Origin: Rotaria socialis
Lineage: Eukaryota; Rotifera; Eurotatoria; Philodinida; Philodinidae
Assembly: GCA_905331475.1 (NCBI GenBank)
Contig: CAJNYU010001196.1
Location: 70,620-134,619, forward strand
Direction: 5' to 3'
Length of the DNA: 64,000 nt
Shown: positions 21,700-33,410 of the stretch, piece by piece
Layout of the letters: the number at the start of each line of letters is the position of its first letter
Numbering within the stretch: the stretch's first letter is position 1
Notes under the pieces: model-generated
Databases searched by the model: none
Told to the model about the DNA's origin: nothing
The model's input: the letters and a program-made list of their open reading frames with translations, nothing else
Translations under genes and position numbers: made by a program

Positions 21700-24600
21700 A
21701 ACTTGTTGTCCTGTCAGGGAAGAACGAGAGAGAACGTGTGTATGCGTGTGTGTTTGTCAGTAGAGAAAAAGAAAAGAATGATGAATGCAATGCATGTGTC
21801 TGTGTGTGTACGCATGTGCGTTCGCTTCTCTTTCTTCCTTTTTGCCCTTTCTTTTTCTTCTCAAGTGAGCGAGAGATAGAAACAAAACTAAAAATGAAAG
21901 ATTAGATCGATGTCCAATGAAAACTCAATTCTCTACTTGTTTTATCCAATAAAACAACTACCATTATTTTAGCGATGATGGTCTGTCTGTCTGTCCTGTC
22001 CTCTCCTGTTTACTCTCGTTTCGTCGAATACATACATATACACATATATATATATGTGTGTGCCCGCTTGGTCTCGACCCGTCTTGTACATTCAACTGAG
22101 TAATGAGACGAGGAGAAAAAGAAGAGAAAAGAATGAAAAAAAAAAAAGAAAGAAAGAAACAACTCTATATTCGCATATTTGATTAGGTCTATAGTGAGAC
22201 AGAACAGAGAAAGAGCGAGTGATGACAACGAATAAGTTTTTTATTTTTTTTCTGGCCTTTGGCCGAAGGAAATGACTAATGATGTCAGTGTGCAACAGAT
22301 GATGTTTCCTATTCGCCGTTATTTTTTTTCTGTTTTTTTCATGTATAAGAACGATGATCACACTTTTATCTTTTCTCTTGTCTATCAATTTAGAAAAATC
22401 GAATCACAGAATAGTGTGAAGCAACGGATGATTGAAAAAGAAAAATTAATGTGCATCTCATATAAATGTTAATTACATGGTACGGACAGAGAGAAAGAGA
22501 GAGAGATTCTTTCATGCTGTTCATCTGTATGAATAAAAAGGAAGTTAACAAAAAAATAAATTCCCATTCAGTGGTCTGATGTACTATTAAAGATAAAATT
22601 AATTGAATTGTCTTTGAGTTTTACTTCTCGTGATGAATCCTAAGTCACAATACCAGACAATGTATTAGTATTATTCTAATGATACCATTGATTTGATTTA
22701 CTAGCAAAAAATAGCTCAAGGCGATCATGTCTGTTTTTTCTCAATTCATGCGAAATACAAGATGTCTATCAAATATAAATGCTATTTTTCCCAAGTAGTT
22801 TCTTCATGATATCAGATCTTTTTTTTCTCAATGTTAAAATGCAAGAATATTTCAAACAAAAACGGCAACAGGCATCAAATAGTTAGTACATGTATATATG
22901 CCTCTAGAGATATTGATAAATGACTTTTCTTGTTAGTTTTATGTGACATAGATGAATATCCATTCAATTGACGAAGTCGTTTCAATGTCTTTTTTTTTAT
23001 TTCACTTTCACATCATTTCACTATTAAGTGGGTCTATTGAAGCGAATGCAGTGCAATCATCGCATGAAGATTGTATCTTAGTCGCACGGCATGTATGCGT
23101 GCCAATCACCATGTGGCCTAGACATCTCGTTTGTATTGAACCAATGAAACGCTATGTTGACAGCATACTCCTTTGAGAATATATTCACACTAGAAGGTGT
23201 TCTCTGTTATCGTTATTGTCGACATTAATACAATGTGATAGAATGAATAAATGAGTTTGCTTTTGTTACGGAAAACGATCAAAGACATTGTATATTTGCC
23301 GATCATACATATCTAATTGAGCTTGAAGATAAACCAGCTAGACCAATCCCTCACTGCTATTACGATAATCTTCTTTCTAAAAAATAAGATTGCTCAATAT
23401 CAACAAAAATCTTTTTTTCATTACTTTAACTTCAATGAATTGACTTTTCTTAGCATATTTTTCATCACTAACGAAGAGATTTGTTATCGAAGCAAGAAAA
23501 AAAGATGATCACTGCTTTCGTTTGTGATCAATGAGTGTAATAGACTTTCGTGACACACGCATGTTTCAAGGATTAGTACAAAGCTCTAATTGAACTTCTT
23601 CCTTGTCTTTCTTTTTCTGCCTTGAGGGGTTTATATCGGCGACTAGCATCAAATGTTCATTATTTTTTCTCTTCTCTTCTTTTCATTGGACGTTGTCGTT
23701 AAACGAGCCAATCATTAAATGGTGACATGAACAAACAGAAGCGATAAGCGCAATGGCATACTTCCGATTCCGATGTCATGCGTCTTCTATTCAAGAACAG
23801 CAGCTGACACTTGTCTCGTCTTTTTTCACCAATCGAGGTGTTTGCTCTTACTTGAGTGCTAATTAATTCCATCTGTAGTCAACACTGAAGGCAAACAGTC
23901 TAATTTTTATATTGTGTAAACGAATTAAATCCAAAAAAAAGCTGTGACTTTTTTTTTTATCAGCTTACTTTTATTCAGGTGAAGTGACGTTATAGTCTTT
24001 TAATAAATGCCAATCGAATATCGAAGATCTGTGAATTGCATTGTCATTGAAAGAAACACGATGTTTTATGAGGAAAAAGAAAGATTGTATTAACTTTTAT
24101 TTTCTTCGTTGATAATCAATTCAAATGTTTTAGATTAAATTTTACTTGATTGACATATCATCGCTTCACTCAGAATTTCTTTTAATCATGAAAAAGAAAA
24201 TGATTCTTTGTTAATATGACTAGTCTTGCTCGTATTCTATTATAGTAATGAGAGATTCCGATGACAATGATAAAAACAAGAAAAGAATAATAGGATTTTT
24301 TAAAAAATGAATTACTTTAGATAAATTTTCAAAAGACTCGCGTTTTGTTTCTGGAAAGAAATGCTTATGTTCCTTTGTACAAAAACTATGTTTCAATTAC
24401 CTAAGTTGATAGTGATAGTAGCTATAATATAATCTTATTCTATTATCAAATAACGATCATAGCTATACCCATTCACTGCTGTGTAGTTAGCTTGAAAACG
24501 TCTCATGCATTCGAACAAAAGAAGACAGATGTGTTTCTGTATCGATGTGAAATTGGATACATAACATGTTTTTTCTTTTCTCTTTTTGTTTTGTGTGAGC

Positions 24601-27600
24601 CTATATCGACAAAAATATATACGTAGAATTAGTAACACATTCAAAAAAAACATTATAACTGAATTTGTGCAAACAAAAATATTTTTGATGAAAAAGAAAA
24701 CATGGCAAGATATGCTTCCTTCAAAAGAGTTGTAGTCTCCCTGTGTAATGATTTCGTTACTTCAACTATCTTGATTCTATGGATCTCATAAGTTTATGAT
24801 TATTTTTGTAAACATATTCATTTCTTTTCTTCTTCTTCTTCTTCTGTGATTATCAAATATTTTAATTATTCTTATGTATGACTGAAATAATCTCGCATAC
24901 TATTATTGTGGTGTAATATACAATAACAAAAGTATGAAAGTAAAGTGGTTACTAATCGTACTCACTGAGATCTATGAGATCACTTTGCGTCGTTTGACAT
25001 CTAAGAATGATGATAACAATATTGTTCAGTTTACCTAGAAAACAACATTACATTGAAATTTAATTTTAGTTATCATGCCATATTGGATTAGTCATATACA
25101 GTGGAAAAGTGAACTTTGAATGCCGAAATATGGAATAAGTCATATTCTATTCTTTAAATAACGTAAGAATTGATGATTTAAAAAAACATTTCTTTTTAAT
25201 ATCTCGATGTTCTTTTATCGTAAGTAATATGATATACAAGAATAAGAACGAAAGTATATTATCTTGGAAATCGATATAAAAAAAAAGTTATTCAGTGATC
25301 AACATTCAATTGTTGAATACATATCGAGAACAAGAGACAGCTTTATTCTTTTGAACATCAGTATAGAAGTACAATATACTACTCTGATGGAATCAATCAA
25401 TCTGTCTTTTCATTGATTGAAGAAACCTAGATGAATGTCACATTCTATTGTTTTATTGAATTAGTTTACTATTGGTTCATGTGAGTATCAATGCATCATT
25501 TCTCAAGGATGGTAGGATTATTGTTTAAGCTGTAAAAAAATTTGAATCAATTATATCAACCATTCTTATTCAATTCTAAGTTATTGATTGTATTGGTATA
25601 ACGTTTTTTCTGTAATAATTTATTGTATGCTTATCAATCAATAAAATTTGATTTGAATTCCAATGTTCATTGAAGGACTTTCGCAATACTATAATGAGTT
25701 GAGTGTTGTAATTAATTAAGATAATATATATTTCTATTTTTTTTTCATTTCCTATCAGAATAAGTTATGATAGCAATGATTTCTTCTAATTAACTTGTAA
25801 GTTATAGACCCCATTTGGAATAATTTTTACAGGATCGAATTTAGTATTAGATTTGGTAGTGCTTATAATTATCGATTGATAACTAAAATACTTTTTTCAA
25901 CTTATATAACTATAGTAAATTCTTAACATATGACTGTTATCTCGACAAATAATCAAGTACTATGTATGAATATATAGTTATGAAAACACATCAATGTGAT
26001 CATGCATATCTTTTTTTACATCTTTATCGAGTGGAATCATAGCTCTTTCAAATCATATATTAAATATAGCGGAGAGGGGAACGGAGAGGCGACGGCACAG
26101 TGTGGTATCAACTGTCTTGCTTCTAATTTTGTGCGAATTTCTCGTTGTACTCTCTCACTCTCTTATTTTATCATTTTTCTTTGCCGCGTTGGAAAAATGA
26201 AGCTGCATGATTGTGTGACTACGATTTAATTAGCTGACATAGTATTTTCTCTGTGAGTGATAAATGCAAGAGCTATATTTAATTATTCATTTTATTCGTA
26301 TTTTATTGTATGAAACCGAAATTTTCCGAATATCTAAATAGCGTCGGCTATCTGTCTATAAAGCAGATTCTTTTACACAAAGTAACGAATAGCAAACAGT
26401 CCCTATTAATATATGTCTAGTAATCTATATGAAAAAGTACAAGATCACATACTTTTAGGTTCTTTTTCTCATTGATAAAGTCGATTTTATTGAGTGAAAC
26501 ATAAAACCATTCAGACTTATGATCAATTGAGTGTGTATTCGAGTAAAAATGAACAGTAAGAATAGATACATTAAGCTACTCACTTGAAAAGTGAAACTAA
26601 AAATTGGTTTCTACAATAATTTATTAGCAAAAGATTCATATATTAGCAAACAACTGCATTAGATCAATGCGGTTGGTTAATATTAAAAAGAAACTTTAAG
26701 TTCGAAAACTACCGTCGCTTTGAAAAAGTATACTTTTTATACGACACACAGAAGTTTCTGTTTCACTTTTTGTTTCTAGCTTTTGAGAGAAAATGCTTTG
26801 AAAATCCATCGTCAAACATTTCATATAGAAAATATGTTTAATCTAATTCTATCCAAAGAATGTCTTGATAGCGGTGCTTCAAATCAATTTCATTTTTGTT
26901 TTTCTAATGCTTTCTTTTCTAGGATATCCTGTATCATATGTGTAAAGATATCGAGATAGTTTTGAGTACATCAAAAAGAAATTTATCATTGCATCAGTAT
27001 ATATTAAACTTCTGTTCAATGAAATTTTGATGAAACTAAGTTTATTATGCATCATACTACCAACACTGAAAGTCTAATACTTTGAATAATGCTTTTTTGA
27101 AAGAATTAATTTACATTGATATCATGATTAAGAGTTTGAATGAAAATTCAGAAAATTGACTATCGAATTTCTATACTAAGTTTCTATCATGATCTAGAGT
27201 TTTCCTGCTGAAATGAAGTATAATTTATTTATCTGAACAGCTAAACATGATTTTTCTAGAGATTTTCTTACAATAAGTTTATGTAGAAATAACTTGGCAT
27301 ATTGTTTTTATATACAGAGACAAGTTATGGATTTAAAGCTCATCATAGATTATTTTATTTTTCTAGTATATTTGAGACTTTGAATATTTGTCTAATTTTT
27401 ATTGTTGTTGTTGTTGATGTCACCGCAATCAATTCTTACGTGAACGATTAGATGTGAATTGTGTAATAATAGCTGAGTTATTTCCTTCTCTTTGTGAAAT
27501 GTGAATATCTGAAAGATCTAGATTGATCAAATGTAGTCATTTCTCCACGAAATTTATATTATCGCTCATATTATAAAAGTTAAAAATATCAAATATTTTT

Positions 27601-28220
27601 AGTAGATCAAATCAAAGGTATTATTGTGCCCTGATATTATTTCTAAACGAAATCGAACTTAATTGTACTCTTATTCATAAATTAAAATATCGATGCAGCT
27701 TGATGATTTTAAGAGATCTATATTTTTGTACTGAACATGACAATTTTATTTTTTGTTACAAGGAAAGAATTTAAAAAGTCTTTTGATAATAAAACACATG
27801 ACAAAATGCAATTTTTTTTATTTGATGGAATCCATTGAAAATTAATTTTTTACTTTTTCTATGCATTACGTATAAGTTCTGTGTTATGTACTTGACTTTT
27901 GAAAAAACAACCCGAACTTTAATAGTAGACACAAATGACTGTGCATTATTTGATCATCTTTGAATTCTCGTAAGATTTATTGTTTTCGATTTTCTCACAC
28001 TCTTTACTACATTTTCTTCGACCAACATCTATAGTTTTCTAGGTAGAATGTTTGAGGGAAGAAGTACAGGATAGCAGATTTGAAAGTAAGAAACAGAATG
28101 AAAAGAAAAAGCAATTGTTTATCTTAGTTTTCTTCTACCGCGTTGTTCTGTTTTTTTTTCTTTCTATTTACTAAAACCAACCATATAGAAGTCAGTCAAT
28201 CAGTTGTTTACGAAAACAAA
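21700..28220. other. 6.5-kb gene-free region upstream of the RAWUL gene
   Basis: No exon is supported. The first ~700 bp are the promoter side of the minus-strand RAWUL gene, with polypurine/GT-rich tracts, (TA)n and the block shared with the second RAWUL gene (see separate entry). The remainder is AT-rich with scattered frames that lack ATG starts, splice partners or known motifs. A slightly GC-richer stretch at about 26070-26190 was checked and gives no recognisable protein. Confidence 0.5.
21938..22080 (-). promoter_or_regulatory. Upstream block shared with the second RAWUL gene
   Basis: Read on the minus strand, this segment carries AGCGGGCACA followed by CATAT repeats (about 22030-22075) and then ATTGGATAAAACA (21938-21950), about 240 bp before the start codon. 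The same two blocks in the same order lie at 63361-63385 and 63450-63462 upstream of the plus-strand paralog. Conservation outside coding sequence suggests a promoter or 5' UTR element. Confidence 0.55.
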
Positions 28221-31200
28221 ATGTCGGCGTCATTATCAACATCACCCAAAACACAATCACGCGACAGTATTCTTAACATTTTTCATGTAAATTTGTTTTC
28301 CAATAAAGTGAAACATGATGAATTTTTTCTTGCATCACCTAGGAAATTACAGGAATGAATTTTGAAGATTGTCTTCATTTTCTTAATCAATATAATTGGA
28401 AACTTCAGGTAGAATTAAATTTTGTCTTTAGCTTTTAGTTTTTTTATTATTTTCTTTTTCAAAAGAATATTTTAGAAGATTTTTACAAAGGAAAAGAATT
28501 TAAGAATAAATCCAGTCAAAATTCAAATGAAAAAAGCGTTGAAAATAGGCGTGAATCTGCAAATACCCAACATCCAAGTAAGACGATGGAAAACTAAGGA
28601 AAATATTGTATTTTTACAAGTATGAGACTACAGACCACGATAAAAATAGAATGTTGAAATAGAAGGGTAATGATTTGAACTGCCTCATATATTTCTATGT
28701 ATTATAACGCACAGTATATTATTACTGCTCCTTCCATTTTCACATACATTGCATTCAATCCGCATACACATTTGAGCACTCCTCATTGCTATCCATCACC
28801 CACACTCCCATTTGAAGTATCCCAGATAACCCCTGCACCCCTCCCGGGTGCCCTTCACTCACACCCACATTTGAATACTCCTCCATGGTATCCATCACCC
28901 ACAACCACATTTAAAGTACCCGGGTACCCCTCAGCCACAGCCACATTTAAAGTACACTGGGTACCCGCACCCTTTTCGAGTACCCCGCCTACCAACCACC
29001 TCACTCGTACCATCACCCACAGTTACCACTTAGTTCCCCTCAACCCGCACCAACTCCATCTTGAATTAAATATAAAACTAAATCTATTTCTATCACTTAT
29101 TTTCGAATTGATGCCATGCAGTTGGGTGTCCATTTATATTCGAATTCGAACTAGACATCTGATGGGATTTTGATCGGTTGTTGCAGAATTCTAAGTAAAT
29201 CCGGGTTGTGGACCCACTCACGGATCCCTAGTGTTGGAATCCGATCGATTCTTGCAGGAACCAGTCAAAACCCTATAGGTTTCTTTAGGAACTTCGTTGG
29301 AATCCAACTCCTGAAATTCCTATCGATTTCGGTTGTAGGATTTGGTCGGATGTTTACCGCATTCCAACACTAGAGATTTGTTAGTAGTTGCTCAACACGG
29401 AATTCCATGGGGCTTTGTCGGCTCGTCGAGTTTTATAAGATCCGATCGGATTCGGTATTGGATTCATTCATCTGAGTAAAACCAAGATTCATCGGTTGTT
29501 ATGAATTTTTTGTAACAACTATTGGCTAATTGTCGATAAAGTCGACGTGCACGTTGACGACGTTTTTCGACATTCGATGATGCTAATTTATGGACTTTTA
29601 TTTTTTCCGAAGAGTAAAGTTGCCCAATTTTAAAATTCTTGAGACAGTTGATTGGCTAATATGATAAGATTTGGCAATAGAGCGTTGAGTAGAAGGATCA
29701 TTGACATCAAATGTTTGAATTACTTTTGATATAGTTGATGATGTAGATACTGGTCGTTTTCGAGAAAATATAATTTTTTCAAGGGAATTACGTTGACGGG
29801 CAAACTTTTGTTTAACATTAAATATAGTTCTTTGAGATACACCGATTTCATAGTTTGCCAAAATTTTAACTATTTGTCGTTGGGAGTATTTCAGCTGCAA
29901 AAGATCCAAAATACGTCCCTCAAGAATATCATCAATTTTTTTTCGAGGCATTATTTTAAACAGAGATTGGACATATGAAGAGATAGAGAACGATCACCCC
30001 TATCAGATGATATAGTCACACACTTTTTCTTTCTTTTCTGCGAAGCACGAATGACATTCCAAGATGAGTAAAACTAGTTGAATCGTGCTGTATATGTGAA
30101 AAAGAAGCCTGTTTTTTAAGGATTTACATGACACATGATTGATTTCACTATTCATATTTGTCGTTGTTTTTTATCCTGACTGAAAGATGTTAAAAATTAA
30201 AGCATTTTATCATTAAAATTGATTGACAACGAATAAATACTAGTGCACAAACTAGAAATAATTTTTATTGAAGAATCCATCATTTTAAAAGGAAAATAAA
30301 TATTCTATCATATTTCGTATGTTAATTCTACTAGCAATGTATGAACGACTTTCTAATTAAGACTTAGGTAGTTTTTATACGAAAAGAGTCGAACAACAAC
30401 AATTCACTGAAGATTATGATCATTACTTTGCTGGACTGTTACAACGATTCGGTGATACTGATGAATTAGCAAGAAAAAATGGGACACATAGGCAGCATTA
30501 TCAACAAATTCCACAAACTCAAAAACTTCAAGAAAAATCATCGAAAGACAAATCTAAAAATGAGGTAAGAATTTCGAAAAAATTCGCACATTTCAAAAAT
30601 ACCATATCCTTTTTGGATTACAGACAAATCAATTTTTGTAATATTTTGTTAGAAAAACAAAAAAAAAACATTTTCCTTTTTTTTTAAATTAAAGTTTCAC
30701 CGTAAGCAGTGCCGACTTTTTATTAATAATGAAGACAATATCTAACATAAAATATTTTTTCTTAAGGAGATTTATCATGAAAAACAAGAATTACTTCGAT
30801 GTGGTATTCATTCATTAAATAATCTTTTTCAAATTCCACATTTATTTACTCATAAACATCTCGACGGTATTGTACGCGAATTTGATAACAGACACAACAA
30901 TAATGATTATGGAATCCTATGGATAGGTGATTACGATTTACGGATATTAATCGAAGCTATCAATCGATGTGGACATCTTGTTCGGCAAATAAATTTTTAT
31001 AATGGTGAACCACTTCAAAATCTTCCATGGGATTCTTATTTTGGTTTATTGATTAATTTAAATGGTGCTCATTGGTTTACAATTAAAAATCTGAATGAAA
31101 TTTATTATAATCTTGATTCAACATTTACAAAACCATTAAAAATTGGACTCAAAGATGATCTAGTTAAATATTTAATTAGCTTTATACAAAATTTCACTAA

Positions 31201-31243
31201 TGTGTATATATTTACTGTATTAAAACAAACATATCGTTCGTAA
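28221..31243 (+). CDS. UBA-like + Josephin-domain deubiquitinase
   Basis: Exons 28221-28286, 28343-28408, 28466-28577, 30368-30564 and 30767-31243 join with matching phases to 305 aa. Residues about 18-55 (ILNIFHEITGMNFEDCLHF, LNQYNWKLQNILEDFYK) look like a UBA/TAP-C-type ubiquitin-binding helix bundle. After a polar linker the C-terminal ~155 aa form a Josephin cysteine protease domain: YHEKQELLRCGIHSLNNLFQ with catalytic Cys159, the His in NGAHWFTI (His249) and the Asn in YYNLDS (Asn262). All three catalytic residues are present, so ubiquitin-isopeptidase activity is likely. The Josephin part resembles JOSD1/2 and ataxin-3, but an N-terminal UBA-like module is not the usual layout of JOSD1/2 (stand-alone) or ataxin-3 (UIMs at the C-terminus). 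The third intron is 1.8 kb and full of repeats; two separate genes are the alternative reading, but the phase match favours one. Confidence 0.8.
28690..29060. repeat. Degenerate GC-rich tandem repeat within an intron
   Basis: Imperfect units of about 55-65 bp built on CACATTTGAAT/AAAGTAC, CCATCACCCAC and GGGTACCC recur several times. It lies in intron 3 of the Josephin gene. The open reading frame through it is a Pro/His/Thr-rich artefact of the repeat. Confidence 0.65.
29228..29372. mobile_element. Short inverted-repeat element (~145 bp)
   Basis: CTAGTGTTGGAATCCG at 29228-29243 is mirrored by its inverse (one mismatch) at 29357-29372. The interior has repeated GATCGATT/TTGCAGG-like words. 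It lies in the same intron as the tandem repeat and the transposase relic, and is probably a MITE fragment. Confidence 0.5.
29464..29951 (-). pseudogene. Tc1/mariner transposase fragment, frameshifted and truncated
   Basis: A 117-aa frame on the minus strand (start at 29951) reads like the N-terminal DNA-binding part of a Tc1/mariner transposase: two helix-turn-helix units, the first around YSQRQIVKIL and the second around QRSIAKSYHISQSTVSRIL. A frameshift in an A-rich run near 29590-29600 ends this frame. Another frame then continues with RRQRARRLYRQL and reaches TTDESWFY, which contains the first catalytic Asp of the DDE/D triad, before stopping at 29464. The remaining catalytic core is missing. 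It is a dead insertion inside intron 3 of the Josephin gene, in antisense orientation. Confidence 0.8.
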
Positions 31244-32304
31244 TTGTTGAACATTTGTAAGACAGTGTATGTGTAAGAAGATCATTTGTTTGTTTCTTAT
31301 TAAACATATGAATTCTAATGGGAAACTTTCAATGATTTTAATACTTTTTTTTAGTGAAAACCAAACATCGGCTAACGATTTTCTGTCGAAATAATTTTAA
31401 AAATAAAATTAATGCAAGAATTCAAAATTCTTCACAGTAATCTTATGTGAAAACATATTAATCTATATATATGAATTTCAATAAACGTTAAATCAATAGT
31501 GGAATACAAAAGTTAACATTACAATAAGCGTTGGATGAGCTATTTTTCCCTACAGCTAGTTATATCTTTGATTTTGTAAGGAACTCAAAAACTAACAATG
31601 ACACCAATTTACAGAGTAATTTCTTTTAAAAAAACAATTTTGTAATTTTTACTGCAGAAATTGTAATCAAGCAAACATATAAATATGTATTTAGTTTTTA
31701 TTCGAAGCTTATCATCTCAAAACTGATCATGATTATAAACGATAAAAGTATTTTCTTTCCGAAAATGTTAAAATTATATAAATTGAATATGAATACATAA
31801 TAATCATACCGATCGTTATTAGAGAAAAAGACTTTAGCAGACATACGTTATGAATTCTCTTACTCTTTTTAATGTCGAAATGTTCAGAAATTTCAAATAC
31901 TATTTTCATTCATCTGAAGTATCATTGATTAAAAAAAACATAAGTTGCTTAGTATTTGTTATTTTTTATCTGAAACTCATTAATAGGAATGTACTGAGAA
32001 GCCGTAAGAATAGCTTGTTTAATGAATAGAATAATTTGAGTCAGACTAAATCGTCTATTTTTCTTCTGATTCTTTACTAATGATACTAATTATATTTTTG
32101 AACTAAATGATCCATGAAAAAAATAAAAAGATAAAAAAAATAAAAAATGTAGAATATTAGTATCCTAAAAATAAGGCAACAAATTGAAAAGATACATATA
32201 TCTAAATAAAAATAATACAGATACAAATGCATACGATTTTTTGATTGTGTCTATACATCTAGGTAGTTACAATAAACTGAACAATTTTTATCAATTGCAT
32301 TGGA

Positions 32305-33410
32305 ATATATTCGATTACTCAATTTCTTCTGAACGTTTCAGTGCTTGGACCATTGGGAACTTGTTGAGGAAATTAAAAGTATGCTCTATGTACTCATGTT
32401 TCATCATTGTCGCTGTCATTTTATATTAGCAATTAAAATCAGAAATTGTTAATTAGTCAACTAGTATTGTAAACTACAAAAATAGACATCTGTGCAGATC
32501 TTCAAATGTTACATGATCAATTGTAAGACGATATCTTTATGAATGAATGCATCGATACTTATAATACTACGATTTTAATTTATCAGCAACGACTATCATA
32601 AAAAAAAGAGAAACACCCAGGTCGAAGCAACCGGCCCGGGAAACGGCCGGTTCCCGCGCATTCCCGCGATTTCACGGAAGCAGTATTCCGGATCGGGAAA
32701 TATACGGATTTTTCCTGTAAATTCCGCCAAGTTCCTGTTGGTTACAGCCAGGAATCATCGGAAATCACCGGGGAAATCCGGAAAAATCCGTCCCGGAATC
32801 CTGCTTCCAGGGTCTGATGATATACGGCGTTTTCCTACACGTTCCGGTGCGTTTCCAGTATGTTGCTGGCCGGTTCCAATGAAATCCGCTCATTTCCGGA
32901 GGCCGGAAACATCGTCTTGGGCACCGAATGTGAAACAGCTTTTCTTCTATATTAATTACGCAAGTACATCAATATCGTTATGTATCGAAATCAGTGAGAG
33001 AACAAATATCTCCGACTGCATAGCCTATTCAACGTTGGAAAATAATTATCATGCGACATTTTTCTAATCATTTATCTTCCTGATACATAGTACGTATATT
33101 AAAGCATTCCACTGTTATCAATAAATAGATTAGTGATTTATTTCAAGAGACAAATGTCCTTTGGCACAGGTCAGGTTAAAAGGTAAATACGTTTTTTCTT
33201 GATGCAATATAACGATGCTTTTGTCAAGATGCCTAGTTTTGTAGCTGATAATACTAATTGACTAAGTAACAACTCTGATTTAAAATACTATATAAAATAA
33301 CAGCAACAATGATCGCACACGAGTACATAGAGCATACTTTTAATTGTCTCAACAATTTCTCAATGGATCAAGCGCTAACATGCTTAGAGTAAATTGAGTG
33401 ATCGAATCTA
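32305..33410. mobile_element. Large foldback structure: ~215-bp inverted arms around a GC-rich core
   Basis: The segment 32305-32520 and the reverse complement of 33198-33410 align throughout, with an identical 24-base core around AAAAGTATGCTCTATGTACT and further shared words such as CTCAATTT, GCTTG and AATCAGA. I estimate roughly 75-80% identity by eye. The GC-rich element copy 2 sits between the arms. It may be a foldback-type transposon, or a duplicated flank produced around the inner insertion. Confidence 0.7.
32618..32930. mobile_element. GC-rich non-autonomous element, copy 2
   Basis: Starts at CCCAGGTCG and ends near CTTGGGC, like copy 1 at 14761-15533. Shared blocks include GGAAGCAGTATTCCGG and TACGGCGTTTTCC, with a CCGGTGCGTTTCCAGTATG stretch matching a diverged block of copy 1. 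It is shorter than copy 1, so one of them carries an internal deletion or insertion. It is markedly GC-richer than the flanks and non-coding. Confidence 0.6.

Noticed and set aside
22952..23176. 74-aa frame with Cys/Val-rich segment
   Set aside because: No splice context or family match; it lies in the low-complexity upstream region of the RAWUL gene.
28697..29173. 158-aa Pro/His/Thr-rich frame
   Set aside because: It translates the degenerate tandem repeat inside an intron; the periodicity is nucleotide-level, not a protein feature.
32184..32429. 81-aa frame overlapping the left inverted arm
   Set aside because: The matching right arm does not keep the frame, so the similarity is a DNA repeat rather than coding conservation.
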